Source: Chitinophagaceae bacterium (GTDB lineage: Bacteria; Bacteroidota; Bacteroidia; Chitinophagales; Chitinophagaceae). From it: a DNA stretch of 64,000 nt. Every line of letters starts with the position of its first letter. The stretch's first letter is position 1. Positions 37,122 through 46,104 of the stretch are shown here, in pieces. The translations under genes were made by a program, and so were the position numbers. The DNA is taken from assembly GCA_025360525.1 (NCBI GenBank), contig JANYCA010000058.1:20760-84759 (forward strand), given 5' to 3'. The notes beneath the pieces were generated by a model. The model saw only the letters and a list, made by a program, of their open reading frames with translations. It ran no database searches and was not told the origin of the DNA.

Positions 37122-37829
37122 TCAACGGATATCTTTTTCTTCAGGAATGGGTAATTCAATTTGAAGTTGGTTAAAATAATTCTCCTTTACAACATTGTAA
37201 AACCAGATAACATCACTAACATTTTCATGCCCATGAATATCTGCCAATTTAAATATAAGCAGGTAAACCATTCCTGCACTGGGTTTTAAATTAATTTTAT
37301 TGCTGATGTGCTGCAGGCGTTCTGTTGGTGGTTTAATACCGGTAGCGGTAAACTCCCTGTAAAGCCCATAACTCATGTCGTGCAATTCAATGGTGCGGTA
37401 AATATTATTTTGTTGCCTGGGAAATGGAATTAAATCCGTACCAATAATTTCCATAGCAGCCATCAATGACACAAGGCCATGCCGCATGTGAGCAGGCTTG
37501 CCTGTTAAAGGATGAGGAATTATTTGGCATTTATCTTCTGCAGGTTTACCGATATCGTGTAACAATGAAACAATCCTTAATTCCTTTTTCACCTGTTTTA
37601 CATCCAAATTCAGCAGATGCAGTATCGCAAACAATTGCCCATAAAAACCCGTAGCTGGCTGTCGAAAAATATTTTCAATATTATGGCAAACAGCTTCCAG
37701 GTGATGGGTAAGCATGATACCGCTGCCGTTCAGGTAGTGATTGTCTACCGTGTTAGAAGCCTTAACCCACCAGTGCGATCGCCTGATTTTGGTTTCTAAT
37801 AATTGCGAATCGAAACTTATGATATCCAT
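37122..37829 (-). CDS. HD-domain metal-dependent phosphohydrolase-like protein
   Basis: This 235-residue soluble protein contains an HD domain. The metal-binding His is likely in LTHHLEAV (near residue 42), the HD doublet is in VSLLHDIGKPAED (near residue 90), further His residues follow at MRHGLVSL and IELHDMSYG, and an Asp occurs near KLADIHGH. Such proteins hydrolyse phosphate esters of nucleotides or related compounds; the substrate is not evident. The length and the PHPLTGKPAHMRHG insert resemble HD proteins related to the tRNA nucleotidyltransferase HD part. It is divergent from the permease gene. Confidence 0.75.
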   Translation of the reverse strand: MDIISFDSQLLETKIRRSHWWVKASNTVDNHYLNGSGIMLTHHLEAVCHNIENIFRQPATGFYGQLFAILHLLNLDVKQVKKELRIVSLLHDIGKPAEDKCQIIPHPLTGKPAHMRHGLVSLMAAMEIIGTDLIPFPRQQNNIYRTIELHDMSYGLYREFTATGIKPPTERLQHISNKINLKPSAGMVYLLIFKLADIHGHENVSDVIWFYNVVKENYFNQLQIELPIPEEKDIR

Positions 37830-37981
37830 TAATATTGTTTCCGTTTAGCGTAATCTAGCAAATTAAGGCAACACAAAAAACCCACCCAAAGATACTGCTG
37901 CACCAACTAAAAAAGCCCCAAACAGTTCGTAGGAAATTTAATGTTGTATCTTCCTTTTCTCTAATAAAACCTTTACCAACT

Positions 37982-39307
37982 ATGCCTGTTGCATCTGAAT
38001 CAAAAAATAAGCTGGGTTTATGGACAAGCACCTCACTTGTGGCTGGCAATATGATTGGAGCTGGTGTATTTTTGCTGCCGGCGGCGCTGGCCTCTTATGG
38101 TAGTATTAGCCTGGTTGGCTGGCTGGTAGCTACCATTGGAGCATTACTACTGGCCAAAGTTTTCAGTAATTTGAGCAAGCTGATGCCGCAGGCTAATGGC
38201 GGCCCATACGCCTATTCTAACAAGGGACTGGGCGATTTTACCGGCTTCCTGGTTGCATGGGGCTATTGGATTTCTATCTGGACCGCCAATGCTGCCATCA
38301 CCGTATCGTTGATAAGCGCCTTAAGCACATTTTTGCCCATTCTTGCCAACAATGCCATGGCTGCAATTTTTACCGGTCTTGCGTTTATCTGGCTACTAAC
38401 ATGGATCAATACGCTGGGAATTGTAACATCTGGCAAGCTTCAACTGGTTACTACAATATTGAAAATAATCCCGCTGTTGTTGGTTGGTTTTGTTGGTTTG
38501 TTTTATATGAAAGCAAGTGATTTTTTACCCTTCAATAGTACCGGGGGCAACAGTTTTTCCGCCATCACTACAACCGCAACGCTAACATTTTTTTCTTTTC
38601 TTGGATTAGAATGTGCAACAGTTCCCTCAGGAAGTGTCATCAATCCCGAAAAAACAATTCCACGTGCTACCATGTTGGGAACCGGGCTGGTGGCCATTAT
38701 CTACATAGTAAGCAGCACCAGCATCATGGGTATGATTCCTCCAAATGTGCTGCAACATTCGGTAACCCCATTTGCAGATGCAGCGGCAATTATTTGGGGC
38801 AACGGTGCCCGGTATTGGGTGAGTGCAGGTGTTGCCATTGCTGCATTTGGAGCCCTCAACGGATGGATACTGATACAGGGGCAACTGCCTGCCGCCATTG
38901 CAAAAGACAAGTTATTTCCGGCTATATTTGGCAAAGAAAATAAAAAGGGAGTGCCTGCAACAGGAATCGTTATTTCCAGTGTACTGGTGTCTTTGTTGAT
39001 GGTGATGAATTTTAGCAAAAGCCTTGCAGAGCAGTTTAAGTTTTTAATTTTGATGTCTACCTTTTCGGTGTTGCTGCCCTATTTGTTTTCATCTGCAGCT
39101 TACATCATTATCCGGATAAATGAAAAAGTTACCGGAAATTGGATACAGGCAATTATGCTGGGTTTACTCGCTTTTTCATTTTCGCTTTGGGCCATTGCCG
39201 GTGCCGGGCAGGAAACCGTTTACTGGGGATTTATATTTTTAATTGCCGGTACTCCGTTTTATGTGTGGATTATCCGGAATAACAAAAACGAATCAAATCA
39301 TAAATAA
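37982..39307 (+). CDS. APC-family amino-acid permease (basic amino acid / agmatine type)
   Basis: This 441-residue transporter has about 12 membrane helices and the APC helix-1 motif GNMIGAGVFLLPAALA near residue 22, with the helix-6 region FFSFLGLECATVPSG. Closest in character are the arginine/agmatine and related exchangers (AdiC/CadB/PotE-like). Its stop overlaps the start of the next gene by one base (TAATG), so the two proteins are translated together. Since that gene encodes a DDAH-like hydrolase of arginine derivatives, the likely cargo is arginine, a methylated arginine, or the product citrulline/ornithine; this is inference from context. Confidence 0.85.
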   Translation: MPVASESKNKLGLWTSTSLVAGNMIGAGVFLLPAALASYGSISLVGWLVATIGALLLAKVFSNLSKLMPQANGGPYAYSNKGLGDFTGFLVAWGYWISIWTANAAITVSLISALSTFLPILANNAMAAIFTGLAFIWLLTWINTLGIVTSGKLQLVTTILKIIPLLLVGFVGLFYMKASDFLPFNSTGGNSFSAITTTATLTFFSFLGLECATVPSGSVINPEKTIPRATMLGTGLVAIIYIVSSTSIMGMIPPNVLQHSVTPFADAAAIIWGNGARYWVSAGVAIAAFGALNGWILIQGQLPAAIAKDKLFPAIFGKENKKGVPATGIVISSVLVSLLMVMNFSKSLAEQFKFLILMSTFSVLLPYLFSSAAYIIIRINEKVTGNWIQAIMLGLLAFSFSLWAIAGAGQETVYWGFIFLIAGTPFYVWIIRNNKNESNHK

Positions 39308-40191
39308 TGACAACTACTTTAACTGCTCATTCCGAAACAGGAAAAATACAATCACTGTATATTAAAAATGTGGAGCAGGCATTCATCAGCGAAGCCCATA
39401 TTGACCTGCACTGGCAGGAGCTGAATTTTTTAAGCAAACCCGATTTAAACAATGCATTGGCAGAGTATACAGCGTTTGAAGCTGTCTTAAAAGAACAGGG
39501 CACCCAATTATTATATCTTCCGCTAGATGCAACTGTAAATATGGATTCTATTTACTGTCGTGATGCAGCCATCGCTACCAATAAAGGCATGATCATTTGT
39601 AACATGGGCAAAGCTGCAAGAATGCTGGAGCCTGCTGCAGAAAAAAAGGCATTTGAAGCCAATGGCATTCCGGTATTTGGCGCCATAACTGCACCCGGCA
39701 CGCTCGAAGGCGGCGATGTTGCCTGGCTCGATGAAAACACGCTTGCCGTAGGACACACTTACCGCACCAACGAAGAAGGTATCCGGCAATTAACAGCATT
39801 ACTGCAACCATTGGGCGTGGAGGTAATTACCGTGCCCCTACCCCATTATAAAGGCCCATCAGATGTATTTCATTTAATGTCTATCTTAAGCCCGGTCGAT
39901 GTAAATCTTGCGGTGGTTTATTCGCCTTTGATGCCCATTGGATTTCGCAATTTATTATTGCAGAAAGGTTATCAATTGGTAGAGGTACCCCACGAAGAAT
40001 TTGAAAGCATGGGCTGTAATGTGCTGGCATTGGCGCCTCGTATTTGTATGATGGTAGATGGCAACCCAAAAACAAAAATGGCATTAGAAAACGCAGGCTG
40101 CAAGGTGATTGTTTATAAGGGAGAAGATATCAGCGTAAAAGGTGGTGGCGGGCCTACCTGCCTTACACGGCCGGTGATGCGGTATAGATAA
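39307..40191 (+). CDS. DDAH-like amidinohydrolase (guanidine-modifying superfamily)
   Basis: This 294-residue protein belongs to the guanidine-modifying (amidinotransferase) superfamily. The landmarks are YCRDAAIA (conserved Asp), GTLEGGDVAWLD (substrate-binding Glu/Asp), the catalytic His in SDVFHLMS and the nucleophilic Cys near the C-terminus in GGGPTCLTRP. Order and length fit dimethylarginine dimethylaminohydrolase, which turns methylated arginine into citrulline, better than arginine deiminase (about 400 residues). The substrate is not proven; arginine or agmatine-like compounds are possible. It overlaps the permease by one base, so import and hydrolysis are probably coupled. Confidence 0.83.
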   Translation: MTTTLTAHSETGKIQSLYIKNVEQAFISEAHIDLHWQELNFLSKPDLNNALAEYTAFEAVLKEQGTQLLYLPLDATVNMDSIYCRDAAIATNKGMIICNMGKAARMLEPAAEKKAFEANGIPVFGAITAPGTLEGGDVAWLDENTLAVGHTYRTNEEGIRQLTALLQPLGVEVITVPLPHYKGPSDVFHLMSILSPVDVNLAVVYSPLMPIGFRNLLLQKGYQLVEVPHEEFESMGCNVLALAPRICMMVDGNPKTKMALENAGCKVIVYKGEDISVKGGGGPTCLTRPVMRYR

Positions 40192-40378
40192 TAGCAGGAG
40201 GAGAATCTTTTTTTAAATGATGATGGATTCCGGTAAAAAGGTTAATTCTTATTTTGAGGTGCTGAGATAAATATTAATTTTACAATACAGATTTCCTGGT
40301 ATGTTATGATACACCATTAACAATAGTAGAAAGAAAGCTAAGTTAGTTTATAACCTTATTACCTTATCCTCCATTAAA

Positions 40379-40471
40379 ATGAAAACAGCGGATAACAACC
40401 TGTTGGCAGAAATTTGGTGGACCCTTACTTCGGCATACATTATGATGAAGAATATTTTAAATGAACAATAA
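40379..40471 (+). CDS. Possible small ORF (30 aa)
   Basis: An ATG at 40379 opens 30 codons (MKTADNNLLAEIWW...), ending just before the next gene. Composition is not unreasonable for a small membrane-associated peptide, but nothing supports translation. The bases around its stop (TTTAAATGAACAATAAA) occur again after the stop of the next gene. Confidence 0.2.
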   Translation: MKTADNNLLAEIWWTLTSAYIMMKNILNEQ

Positions 40472-40481
40472 AAATTAAGCG

Positions 40482-40748
40482 ATGATTAAGAGCTTCACTA
40501 ATTGGTATAGAAATTTGAAACCTTTGAAAAGATTAGCTGTATCATTTATTTTGAATTTCCTCTATTCGCTTACTGCTTGGTTGATAGCAGAACACTTTGT
40601 TTTTGACGAGCAGCGTTCTTGGAAATATCATGTTTTTCATGCGACTTGGATGTCGTTCTTTATGACAATATTATTCAATTGGAAAGAACTAAAACAAATA
40701 TTTAAGCCGCAGAACAGGGAATTAAATATTTCTGAAAAGGACAATTGA
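40482..40748 (+). CDS. Small two-helix membrane protein, unknown function
   Basis: This 88-residue protein has two likely membrane helices: SFILNFLYSLTAWLIAEHF (near residues 21-40) and the stretch around VFHATWMSFFMTILFNW (near residues 51-67). A positively charged N-terminus and a Lys/Glu-rich tail flank them. I recognise no family. It stands alone between the amidinohydrolase and the small transport-like gene. Coding character is fair, with no overlapping better frame. Confidence 0.55.
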   Translation: MIKSFTNWYRNLKPLKRLAVSFILNFLYSLTAWLIAEHFVFDEQRSWKYHVFHATWMSFFMTILFNWKELKQIFKPQNRELNISEKDN

Positions 40749-41096
40749 CAATTTAAATGAACAATAAATCCGCTATACAAATAGGATTACTTTTAACTAA
40801 ATTATAAATCAGACTGAACATCATTGCAAAGTAACTTTTACGGAAGAATATGAAACCTTTATTAAGTTTTATCAAAAGACATTAAACCCTGCTGGCAAAC
40901 ATTTTTCAAAATAAGGTAATAAGGTTGTATGCATTATTAAAAAAAATTTCTACTGAGGTTAAAGGCTATGCATTTCAGATTGCTGATTTCTTCAACCACT
41001 TACAAAAATCAAGGTATACTATTGGAAATTGCTGTATCTATATACCTGCTTTACAACCTCAAAATAAAAATTAGCCGATTAAAAAGTTATTATAAT
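40749..41096. other. Intergenic region with a possible gene remnant
   Basis: Within these 348 bases a plus-strand frame ending in TAA at 40912-40914 reads VTFTEEYETFIKFYQKTLN and a few more residues, protein-like but without any start codon nearby. It looks like the last 25-30 codons of a decayed gene. No repeat or RNA signal is seen. Confidence 0.25.
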
Positions 41097-41525
41097 CTAA
41101 AACAACTTCATACCATAATACCCTACTAACGTAAATACAATACAGCGGGCCAAAACACCGATACAACACCAGGTGGCCATTTTGTGCATGTTTACATTAA
41201 AGCCAACGCCCACAGCAATACTTACAGGTGCACCTACCGTAAAAGTCCCTAACAACCCAAGTCCAACTATACCATATTTATCCCAGAGTTTATCTGCAAG
41301 CCCAGGTTTTTTATTGTTAACTTTTACAGCCGGCTTTCTGAATTTTGAAATGAGTTTCTCTATTTTTTCACCTAAATACGCCGCTACAAATACACCGACT
41401 ATTCCGCCGGCTAAACTTGCAAAAAATATGATCCAGGGAGATAAACCAAAAGCAAAACCTGCAGGAATGGCTGCATAAATTTCGAAGGTAGCCAATGCAA
41501 ATACGCTGATGATTTTGTACAACAT
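41097..41525 (-). CDS. Small integral membrane protein of the putative small multidrug export family
   Basis: This 142-residue protein has about four hydrophobic helices, broken by a basic loop (KFRKPAVKVNNKK). It resembles the COG2426 / PF06695 'small multidrug export' family: helix 1 begins FEIYAAIPAGFAFGLSPW and a later helix contains GTFTVGAPVSIAVGVGFN. The family name comes from weak evidence and actual transport has not been established. A TTG at 41543 would add six residues, but the ATG at 41525 is preferred. The gene ends near 41097 and is upstream-adjacent to the short asparaginase gene in the same direction. Confidence 0.65.
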   Translation of the reverse strand: MLYKIISVFALATFEIYAAIPAGFAFGLSPWIIFFASLAGGIVGVFVAAYLGEKIEKLISKFRKPAVKVNNKKPGLADKLWDKYGIVGLGLLGTFTVGAPVSIAVGVGFNVNMHKMATWCCIGVLARCIVFTLVGYYGMKLF

Positions 41526-41618
41526 ACTAATTATTTTACACAATAGTAAGCTTTAAAAAAAAGAGTCTTATTCTTTACTTAAATCAAAATGTTGTATGGA
41601 GCTATTAAAATAAATCAA

Positions 41619-42107
41619 TTATTTAACTTCTTCAAAAATCCCGGTCTGTCTATTTTTCCGCACGTTATCCCAGTTAAAAAAGCGGCCATTCATAGCTACA
41701 TACACACCGGCAGGTAAAGATTGCGCAAATGCAAGGGCGCTGCCCAGGTTAAACAATCCATCGGAGCTGCCAAACTTGATGGGTATCATAGCGCCGGTAA
41801 GTATAATGGTTTTATTAACTATTTTTTGTGCCAGCACTTTTGCTGTATCCTGCATGGTATCTGTACCATGGGTTATTACAATCTTTGTTTCATCGCAGTT
41901 GTTGCATTGGTGTACTATCAGCTCCCTGTCATCTGCGGTCATCTCCAAACTATCTACCATCATCAGGGTTCTTATTTCAACAGCAACCTTGCTGCGACCC
42001 ATTTCCAGCAAGTCGCTCAGGTGGGTATCTTTAAAATACAATTGCCCGTTCAGTTCGTTGTACTCTTTATCAAAAGTGCCGCCGGTAATAAATATACGGA
42101 TAGCCAT
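41619..42107 (-). CDS. Single-domain asparaginase-like protein
   Basis: This 162-residue protein corresponds only to the N-terminal domain of type I/II L-asparaginases (full length about 330). The active-site blocks of that domain are all present: ITGGTFDKEY (nucleophilic Thr), ITHGTDTMQDTA (second Thr and Asp) and LTGAMIPIKFGSSDG (Lys). The C-terminal domain that completes the active site of the neighbouring subunit is missing, with a normal stop, so it is a recognised short form rather than a truncation. Activity on asparagine is uncertain. It has no signal peptide. A copy of the 295-bp repeat lies just upstream. Confidence 0.8.
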   Translation of the reverse strand: MAIRIFITGGTFDKEYNELNGQLYFKDTHLSDLLEMGRSKVAVEIRTLMMVDSLEMTADDRELIVHQCNNCDETKIVITHGTDTMQDTAKVLAQKIVNKTIILTGAMIPIKFGSSDGLFNLGSALAFAQSLPAGVYVAMNGRFFNWDNVRKNRQTGIFEEVK

Positions 42108-42209
42108 GGTAAGTTTTTTATCGGTGAAGGTAGCAGCATTTAGAAAACTGAGCTGTAAAAAAGTTCATCCGTTATATCTTACCCTGCTCATTTTTAAAAT
42201 AATAAATTT

Positions 42210-42500
42210 CTGCCTTTGCTGCTGTTGTGAATATAATCACTATTTACTAAAACAAACGCCCCGGTTGTGTCTTTTCCTCCAACCGGCGAAGCGTTGTAAT
42301 TTAATACAGTAATTACTTACCTATAATTTATAAATCATAGTGGGTGGTTAAACCAAACTTGTTTACCAATGCTGTGAATGATCTCAACATGCTTATGCTT
42401 TGCTAAAACCGTTTTGCTCCGTGCCTTCGGGTGTTGGTCAAAAGACAATTGGCGTTTGCTAAGTAGGTTGCTTATTTTAACGGCTTACCAACAAGGGCGA
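42210..42500 (+). repeat. 295-bp dispersed repeat, copy A (full length)
   Basis: This is a full-length copy, 291 bp, beginning TCTGCCTTTG and ending CAAGGGCGA. Inside are the first hairpin (CCGGTTG/CAACCGG near 42261-42286), the AT palindrome region (TATAATTTATAAATCA), the segment TTTACCAATGCTG, and the second hairpin region GTTGGTCAAAAGACAA. The right end read backwards (TCGCCCTTGTTGG) matches the left end. It lies between the asparaginase start and the 3' end of the phosphoethanolamine transferase gene. Confidence 0.85.
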
Positions 42501-42516
42501 TGCACTATTCATTTAA

Positions 42517-44034
42517 TTACTTAAAAATATTCATCTCCTCATTATAAACCGGGCTATGTATGTTCAAAAAATTCAACACACTATGAAACACATGGTTTTG
42601 AGACAATGTTTTTTCAGGCTTTAGATGTTTGGTGCTGTCAGATACCCAAACGATAAAAGGAATTTCATACTGTTCTTTAGGAGCAATGCTCAATGGTAGC
42701 CCGTGGGTATACAGGTTTTTTTCGCCTAACGATTCACCATGGTCGGATACAAAAATCATGGCACTGTTATATGCTGTTAATTGCTTTAAATCTTCTATTA
42801 TTTTATGCAGAATATAATCAGTGTACACAATAGTATTGTCATAAGCATTGATCAGCTCTTCATGAGAACATTTGGCTAATTCAACACTGTTACAAACTGG
42901 TTTAAACCTTTCAAACTGCGGTGGATATTTCTGGCTATAGGTAGGCCCATGACTGGTGCTTGTGTGCAACACGATCAGTATCTTATTTTTTCTACTGGCT
43001 AGTATCTGCTCTTTTAATCCCGTCAGCAGCACTTCATCGTAGTCGCATCCTTCTTTGCAATTTGCCTTTAAAGAATCTTTGTTTTGATAATTTTTTATGT
43101 GCAGCGGCGGTTCTCCCCAGTTGTTGCTCCTCCACACAACCTCTACGTTATTCCTGTACAAATAGTTAGGTAAAATTTCGTACAACTCATCTGTACTGGT
43201 ATGCTCTAAAATGCACTTAATGCCCGCAGTAGTATAGGTGGCGCAGGAGGTTGCATCAAAATGAAATACATTACTGGTGGTGGATAGCAGGGGATTCGTG
43301 TTTTTGCTGTACCCATACAAAGAAAAGTTTTGCTTTCTTGCAGATTCGCCTATCACCAGCACCACAACGGATTTTTTATCATCTTTAATGGTGGCATTGG
43401 GTAATAGAATTTCTTGCTGATTCTCCTGCGCTTTGTGTACATAAAACAGAGAAAGATTTACAGAATAAGACCAAGGCATCGCAAGGCCGCCCAATGCTTT
43501 TGAGTTTTTATCTATCCACAGCCAGTTGCTTGCATTGGCAAATGCCAGAGTTAAAATAAATAAAAGGCTAACCAATGCCGTAATTAAAAACCGCTTAACA
43601 GGTTCCTTTATTATGTTGGTTTTAATGATATAAATGGCCGGAATAACAGCAAGTAGTATGATGTACACCACAAGTTTTATGGAGAAAAAACTGCTGGCTT
43701 CCTCATACCTGGTATTGAGTACATTGCCAACCATACTCTCGTCTATTATCACACTATATGTATTGACAAAATAAACCGCAATGGCATTGACAATAAAGAA
43801 TATAACCAGCAAAAACTTACCAACAAACCGTGACAGAAAAAAAACCAGATAAAAAACAAAAGCATTCAGTACCAGCATCAGGATGATGAGACTGGCAATA
43901 ATAATAATGCCGTTTATACTTTTATAATCAACGTTTTTACATACAAAACTGAAAAAAGGAAAGTGAAATAATATTAGACAAAGCAGGCTCATTAATACAG
44001 CAAAATGAGTCAGTTTCAAACTACTTTTAAACAT
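42517..44034 (-). CDS. Phosphoethanolamine transferase (EptA-like, sulfatase superfamily)
   Basis: This 505-residue protein has five N-terminal membrane helices (about residues 10-175) and a periplasmic sulfatase-fold domain. The metal and nucleophile residues are visible: Glu in VVLVIGESARKQNFSLYGY, the nucleophilic Thr in CATYTTAGIKC, Asp-His in IFVSDHGESLGE and a late His in NHVFHS. Several Cys residues fit the disulfides of this family. It moves phosphoethanolamine from phosphatidylethanolamine to lipid A or a related glycan, a change that lowers the negative charge of the outer membrane. Which acceptor is used here is unknown. It stands as a single gene between repeat copies A and B. Confidence 0.9.
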   Translation of the reverse strand: MFKSSLKLTHFAVLMSLLCLILFHFPFFSFVCKNVDYKSINGIIIIASLIILMLVLNAFVFYLVFFLSRFVGKFLLVIFFIVNAIAVYFVNTYSVIIDESMVGNVLNTRYEEASSFFSIKLVVYIILLAVIPAIYIIKTNIIKEPVKRFLITALVSLLFILTLAFANASNWLWIDKNSKALGGLAMPWSYSVNLSLFYVHKAQENQQEILLPNATIKDDKKSVVVLVIGESARKQNFSLYGYSKNTNPLLSTTSNVFHFDATSCATYTTAGIKCILEHTSTDELYEILPNYLYRNNVEVVWRSNNWGEPPLHIKNYQNKDSLKANCKEGCDYDEVLLTGLKEQILASRKNKILIVLHTSTSHGPTYSQKYPPQFERFKPVCNSVELAKCSHEELINAYDNTIVYTDYILHKIIEDLKQLTAYNSAMIFVSDHGESLGEKNLYTHGLPLSIAPKEQYEIPFIVWVSDSTKHLKPEKTLSQNHVFHSVLNFLNIHSPVYNEEMNIFK

Positions 44035-44177
44035 ACAGGTTGATAATTTTTGTATAGCAAGGCAGGGTTGCCTCGTGACCGTTGTTTCCTCCGGCCATTG
44101 TTTGTAAAAGGGAAAGCACTAAAAATAATAAAAATTACAAAGCTTAAGAGGTTTATGTTTTCAGGGACGGGAGAGAT

Positions 44178-44345
44178 TGCCTTTTGTTGGAATTGAAATA
44201 AAAAATTGTTTGCTTAACCGAACGCCCCAATGTGTCTTTTCCACCAACAGGCGAAGCGTTGTAATTTAATATCGTAATTGCTTAATTATAATTTATAAAT
44301 TATTGAAAGGCAGGATTTAAACCATCGAACATTTTTTACCAACTG
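44178..44345 (+). repeat. 295-bp dispersed repeat, copy B (left half)
   Basis: Only the left part is present: TGCCTTTTGTTGG, GAACGCCCC, GTGTCTTTTCC, CAGGCGAAGCGTTGTAAT and ATAATTTATAAATTAT are clear to about 44305. The match fades over GGATTTAAACC and TTTACCAAC up to about 44345. The first hairpin is damaged. Confidence 0.7.
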
Positions 44346-44416
44346 ATTACAAAAAACTATCTTCAATGCTTCACTCAAATCTCAAAAATTACACTAAACT
44401 TTAAACCAAATTGAGT

Positions 44417-45355
44417 ATGAAAAATAAAATACAATTACTACCTGCCGGGAACGATGCTTTACCAAGAAGACAATTTTTAGGGAATGTCGTTAAAGCCATT
44501 TGTGCTACCAGCCTGCTGCAGTGGCCAATAGCAGCTATGTCAAATACAACATTTAAAATTGGTGATGGTATAACCGTACAACAAGTGATTGATATTATAT
44601 TAAAGGAAATACCCGGGGTACCTTTTGCAACAACTGTTGATACCATTAAAAGTGGCAATGCTGCCAACAAGGTAACCGGTATTGTAACCACCATGTTTAC
44701 AACCGTGGAAGTTATTAGGGAAGCGGTAAAACTAAATGCCAATTTCATTATTGCACATGAACCAACTTTTTACAATCATGCCGATGATATGCAATGGGTT
44801 CCGGGCAGCCGGGTTGTAGCAGAAAAGGAAGCTTTACTGCAAAAACATGGCATTACAGTTTGGCGCTTTCATGATTACTGGCATGCACACCGGCCCGACG
44901 GTGTTTTTTATGGCGTGGTTAAAAAAGCCGGGTGGGATAAGTACACCCGATCGGGCGACCAATGCATTACGCTTCCGGGAAGTATGCAGCTAAAGGATGT
45001 TGCCCAGCACTTAAAAAAATCATTGGGCATTGCCGGGGTGAGGGTGGTTGGTAACATGGATCAATCTTGCAAAAAAGTATTGCTAATGCCGGGTGCCAGT
45101 GGCGGCAAAACGCAAATGATTGAAGCAGAAAAAATTCGTCCGGATGCATTGGTAGTAGGTGAAGTGTACGAATGGGAAACAGCAGAATATATCAGGGATG
45201 CCAGGGCATTGGGTCATAACATATCGCTGATTATGCTGGGCCATGCTGTTAGCGAAGAGCCTGGTATGGAATGGTTGGTAAGCTGGTTGCAGCCTAAAAT
45301 ATCAATGGTAACGATTACACATATTGCGTCTCAAAGTCCGTTTAGCTGGGTTTAG
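44417..45355 (+). CDS. NIF3-family dinuclear-metal protein with a twin-arginine leader
   Basis: This 312-residue protein is a NIF3/YbgI-type protein, a family that binds two metal ions in a ring-shaped hexamer and whose function is still unclear. Metal ligands can be seen in IAHEPTFYNHADD, WRFHDYWHAH and, late, GEVYEWETAEY and LGHAVSEEPGMEWL. The N-terminus is unusual: PRRQFLGNVVKAICATSLLQW is a Tat-like signal, whereas most NIF3 proteins are cytoplasmic. A TTG at 44411 would add two residues; the ATG at 44417 is chosen. It is convergent with the thiol peroxidase gene, with a shared terminator. Confidence 0.82.
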   Translation: MKNKIQLLPAGNDALPRRQFLGNVVKAICATSLLQWPIAAMSNTTFKIGDGITVQQVIDIILKEIPGVPFATTVDTIKSGNAANKVTGIVTTMFTTVEVIREAVKLNANFIIAHEPTFYNHADDMQWVPGSRVVAEKEALLQKHGITVWRFHDYWHAHRPDGVFYGVVKKAGWDKYTRSGDQCITLPGSMQLKDVAQHLKKSLGIAGVRVVGNMDQSCKKVLLMPGASGGKTQMIEAEKIRPDALVVGEVYEWETAEYIRDARALGHNISLIMLGHAVSEEPGMEWLVSWLQPKISMVTITHIASQSPFSWV

Positions 45356-45380
45356 TAAACAACTGCAAACTGATAAAATA

Positions 45381-45413
45381 AAAATGCAGCGAGTTATTCA
45401 CTTGCTGCATTTT
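45381..45413. terminator. Bidirectional terminator between NIF3 protein and thiol peroxidase
   Basis: AAAATGCAGC / GCTGCATTTT (45381-45390 with 45404-45413) continues inward with GAGT/ACTT and one mismatch. The A and T flanks suit both convergent genes. Confidence 0.85.
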
Positions 45414-45462
45414 TATTAATTGTTTAAAGCAGGCTCAATTAAAAATAAAGGCATTGGCTGTT

Positions 45463-46104
45463 TTATTTGATTGCAGCAATAGCGGCTGCATAATCAGGCT
45501 CCTGGCCAATTTCAGGTACCTGTTGCTCGTATACGATTTCACCATGCGGATCTATCACTACTACGGCACGACTAAGTAAACCTTTCATAGGTCCATCGCT
45601 TATGAGCACTCCATAGTTAGTGCCAAAATTACTTCTGAAGTCTGATAACATTACCACATTGTTGATGCCTTCTGCACCACAGAATTGTTTTTGAGCAAAG
45701 GGCAGGTCTTTAGAAATACAAAGCACGGTTGTATTGTTTAAACCTGCAGCTTCTTCATTAAATTTTCTTACCGATTTAGAACATACACCTGTGTTTACAC
45801 TGGGAAAAATATTCATTATTACGTATTTACCCTTAAAGTCGTTAAAGGTTTTCTCTTTTAAATCGAGGCCGGCCAGTTCAAAGTTTTTAGCTGCCGTACC
45901 TACTGCTGGTAATTTACCCACTGTATGAATAGTTTTACCGCCTAACGTAATTGTAGTGCCATCTACAGCAAATGCCTGCATTGCATGGCCTTGTTGACTG
46001 TTGTGCTTTTTGGCCTGGGCAAAACTTCCATTTGTTATCATAAAGCCAGCAGAAATAATTAACAGGCTTTTACCTATAGATTTGGTATAAATTGAACTGA
46101 TCAT
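45463..46104 (-). CDS. tpx: Exported thiol peroxidase (Tpx-type peroxiredoxin)
   Basis: This 213-residue peroxiredoxin is of the Tpx group. The peroxidatic Cys is in PSVNTGVCSKSVRKFNEE and the resolving Cys in QKQFCGAEG, with the family's GKYVIMNIFPS strand. It removes peroxides using reduced thioredoxin-like partners. Unlike the usual cytoplasmic Tpx of about 165 residues, it has an N-terminal leader (LLIISAGFMITNGSFAQ) and a short His/Gln-rich linker, so it is probably periplasmic and would need an exported thiol donor. It is a single gene, convergent with the NIF3 gene. Confidence 0.9.
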   Translation of the reverse strand: MISSIYTKSIGKSLLIISAGFMITNGSFAQAKKHNSQQGHAMQAFAVDGTTITLGGKTIHTVGKLPAVGTAAKNFELAGLDLKEKTFNDFKGKYVIMNIFPSVNTGVCSKSVRKFNEEAAGLNNTTVLCISKDLPFAQKQFCGAEGINNVVMLSDFRSNFGTNYGVLISDGPMKGLLSRAVVVIDPHGEIVYEQQVPEIGQEPDYAAAIAAIK

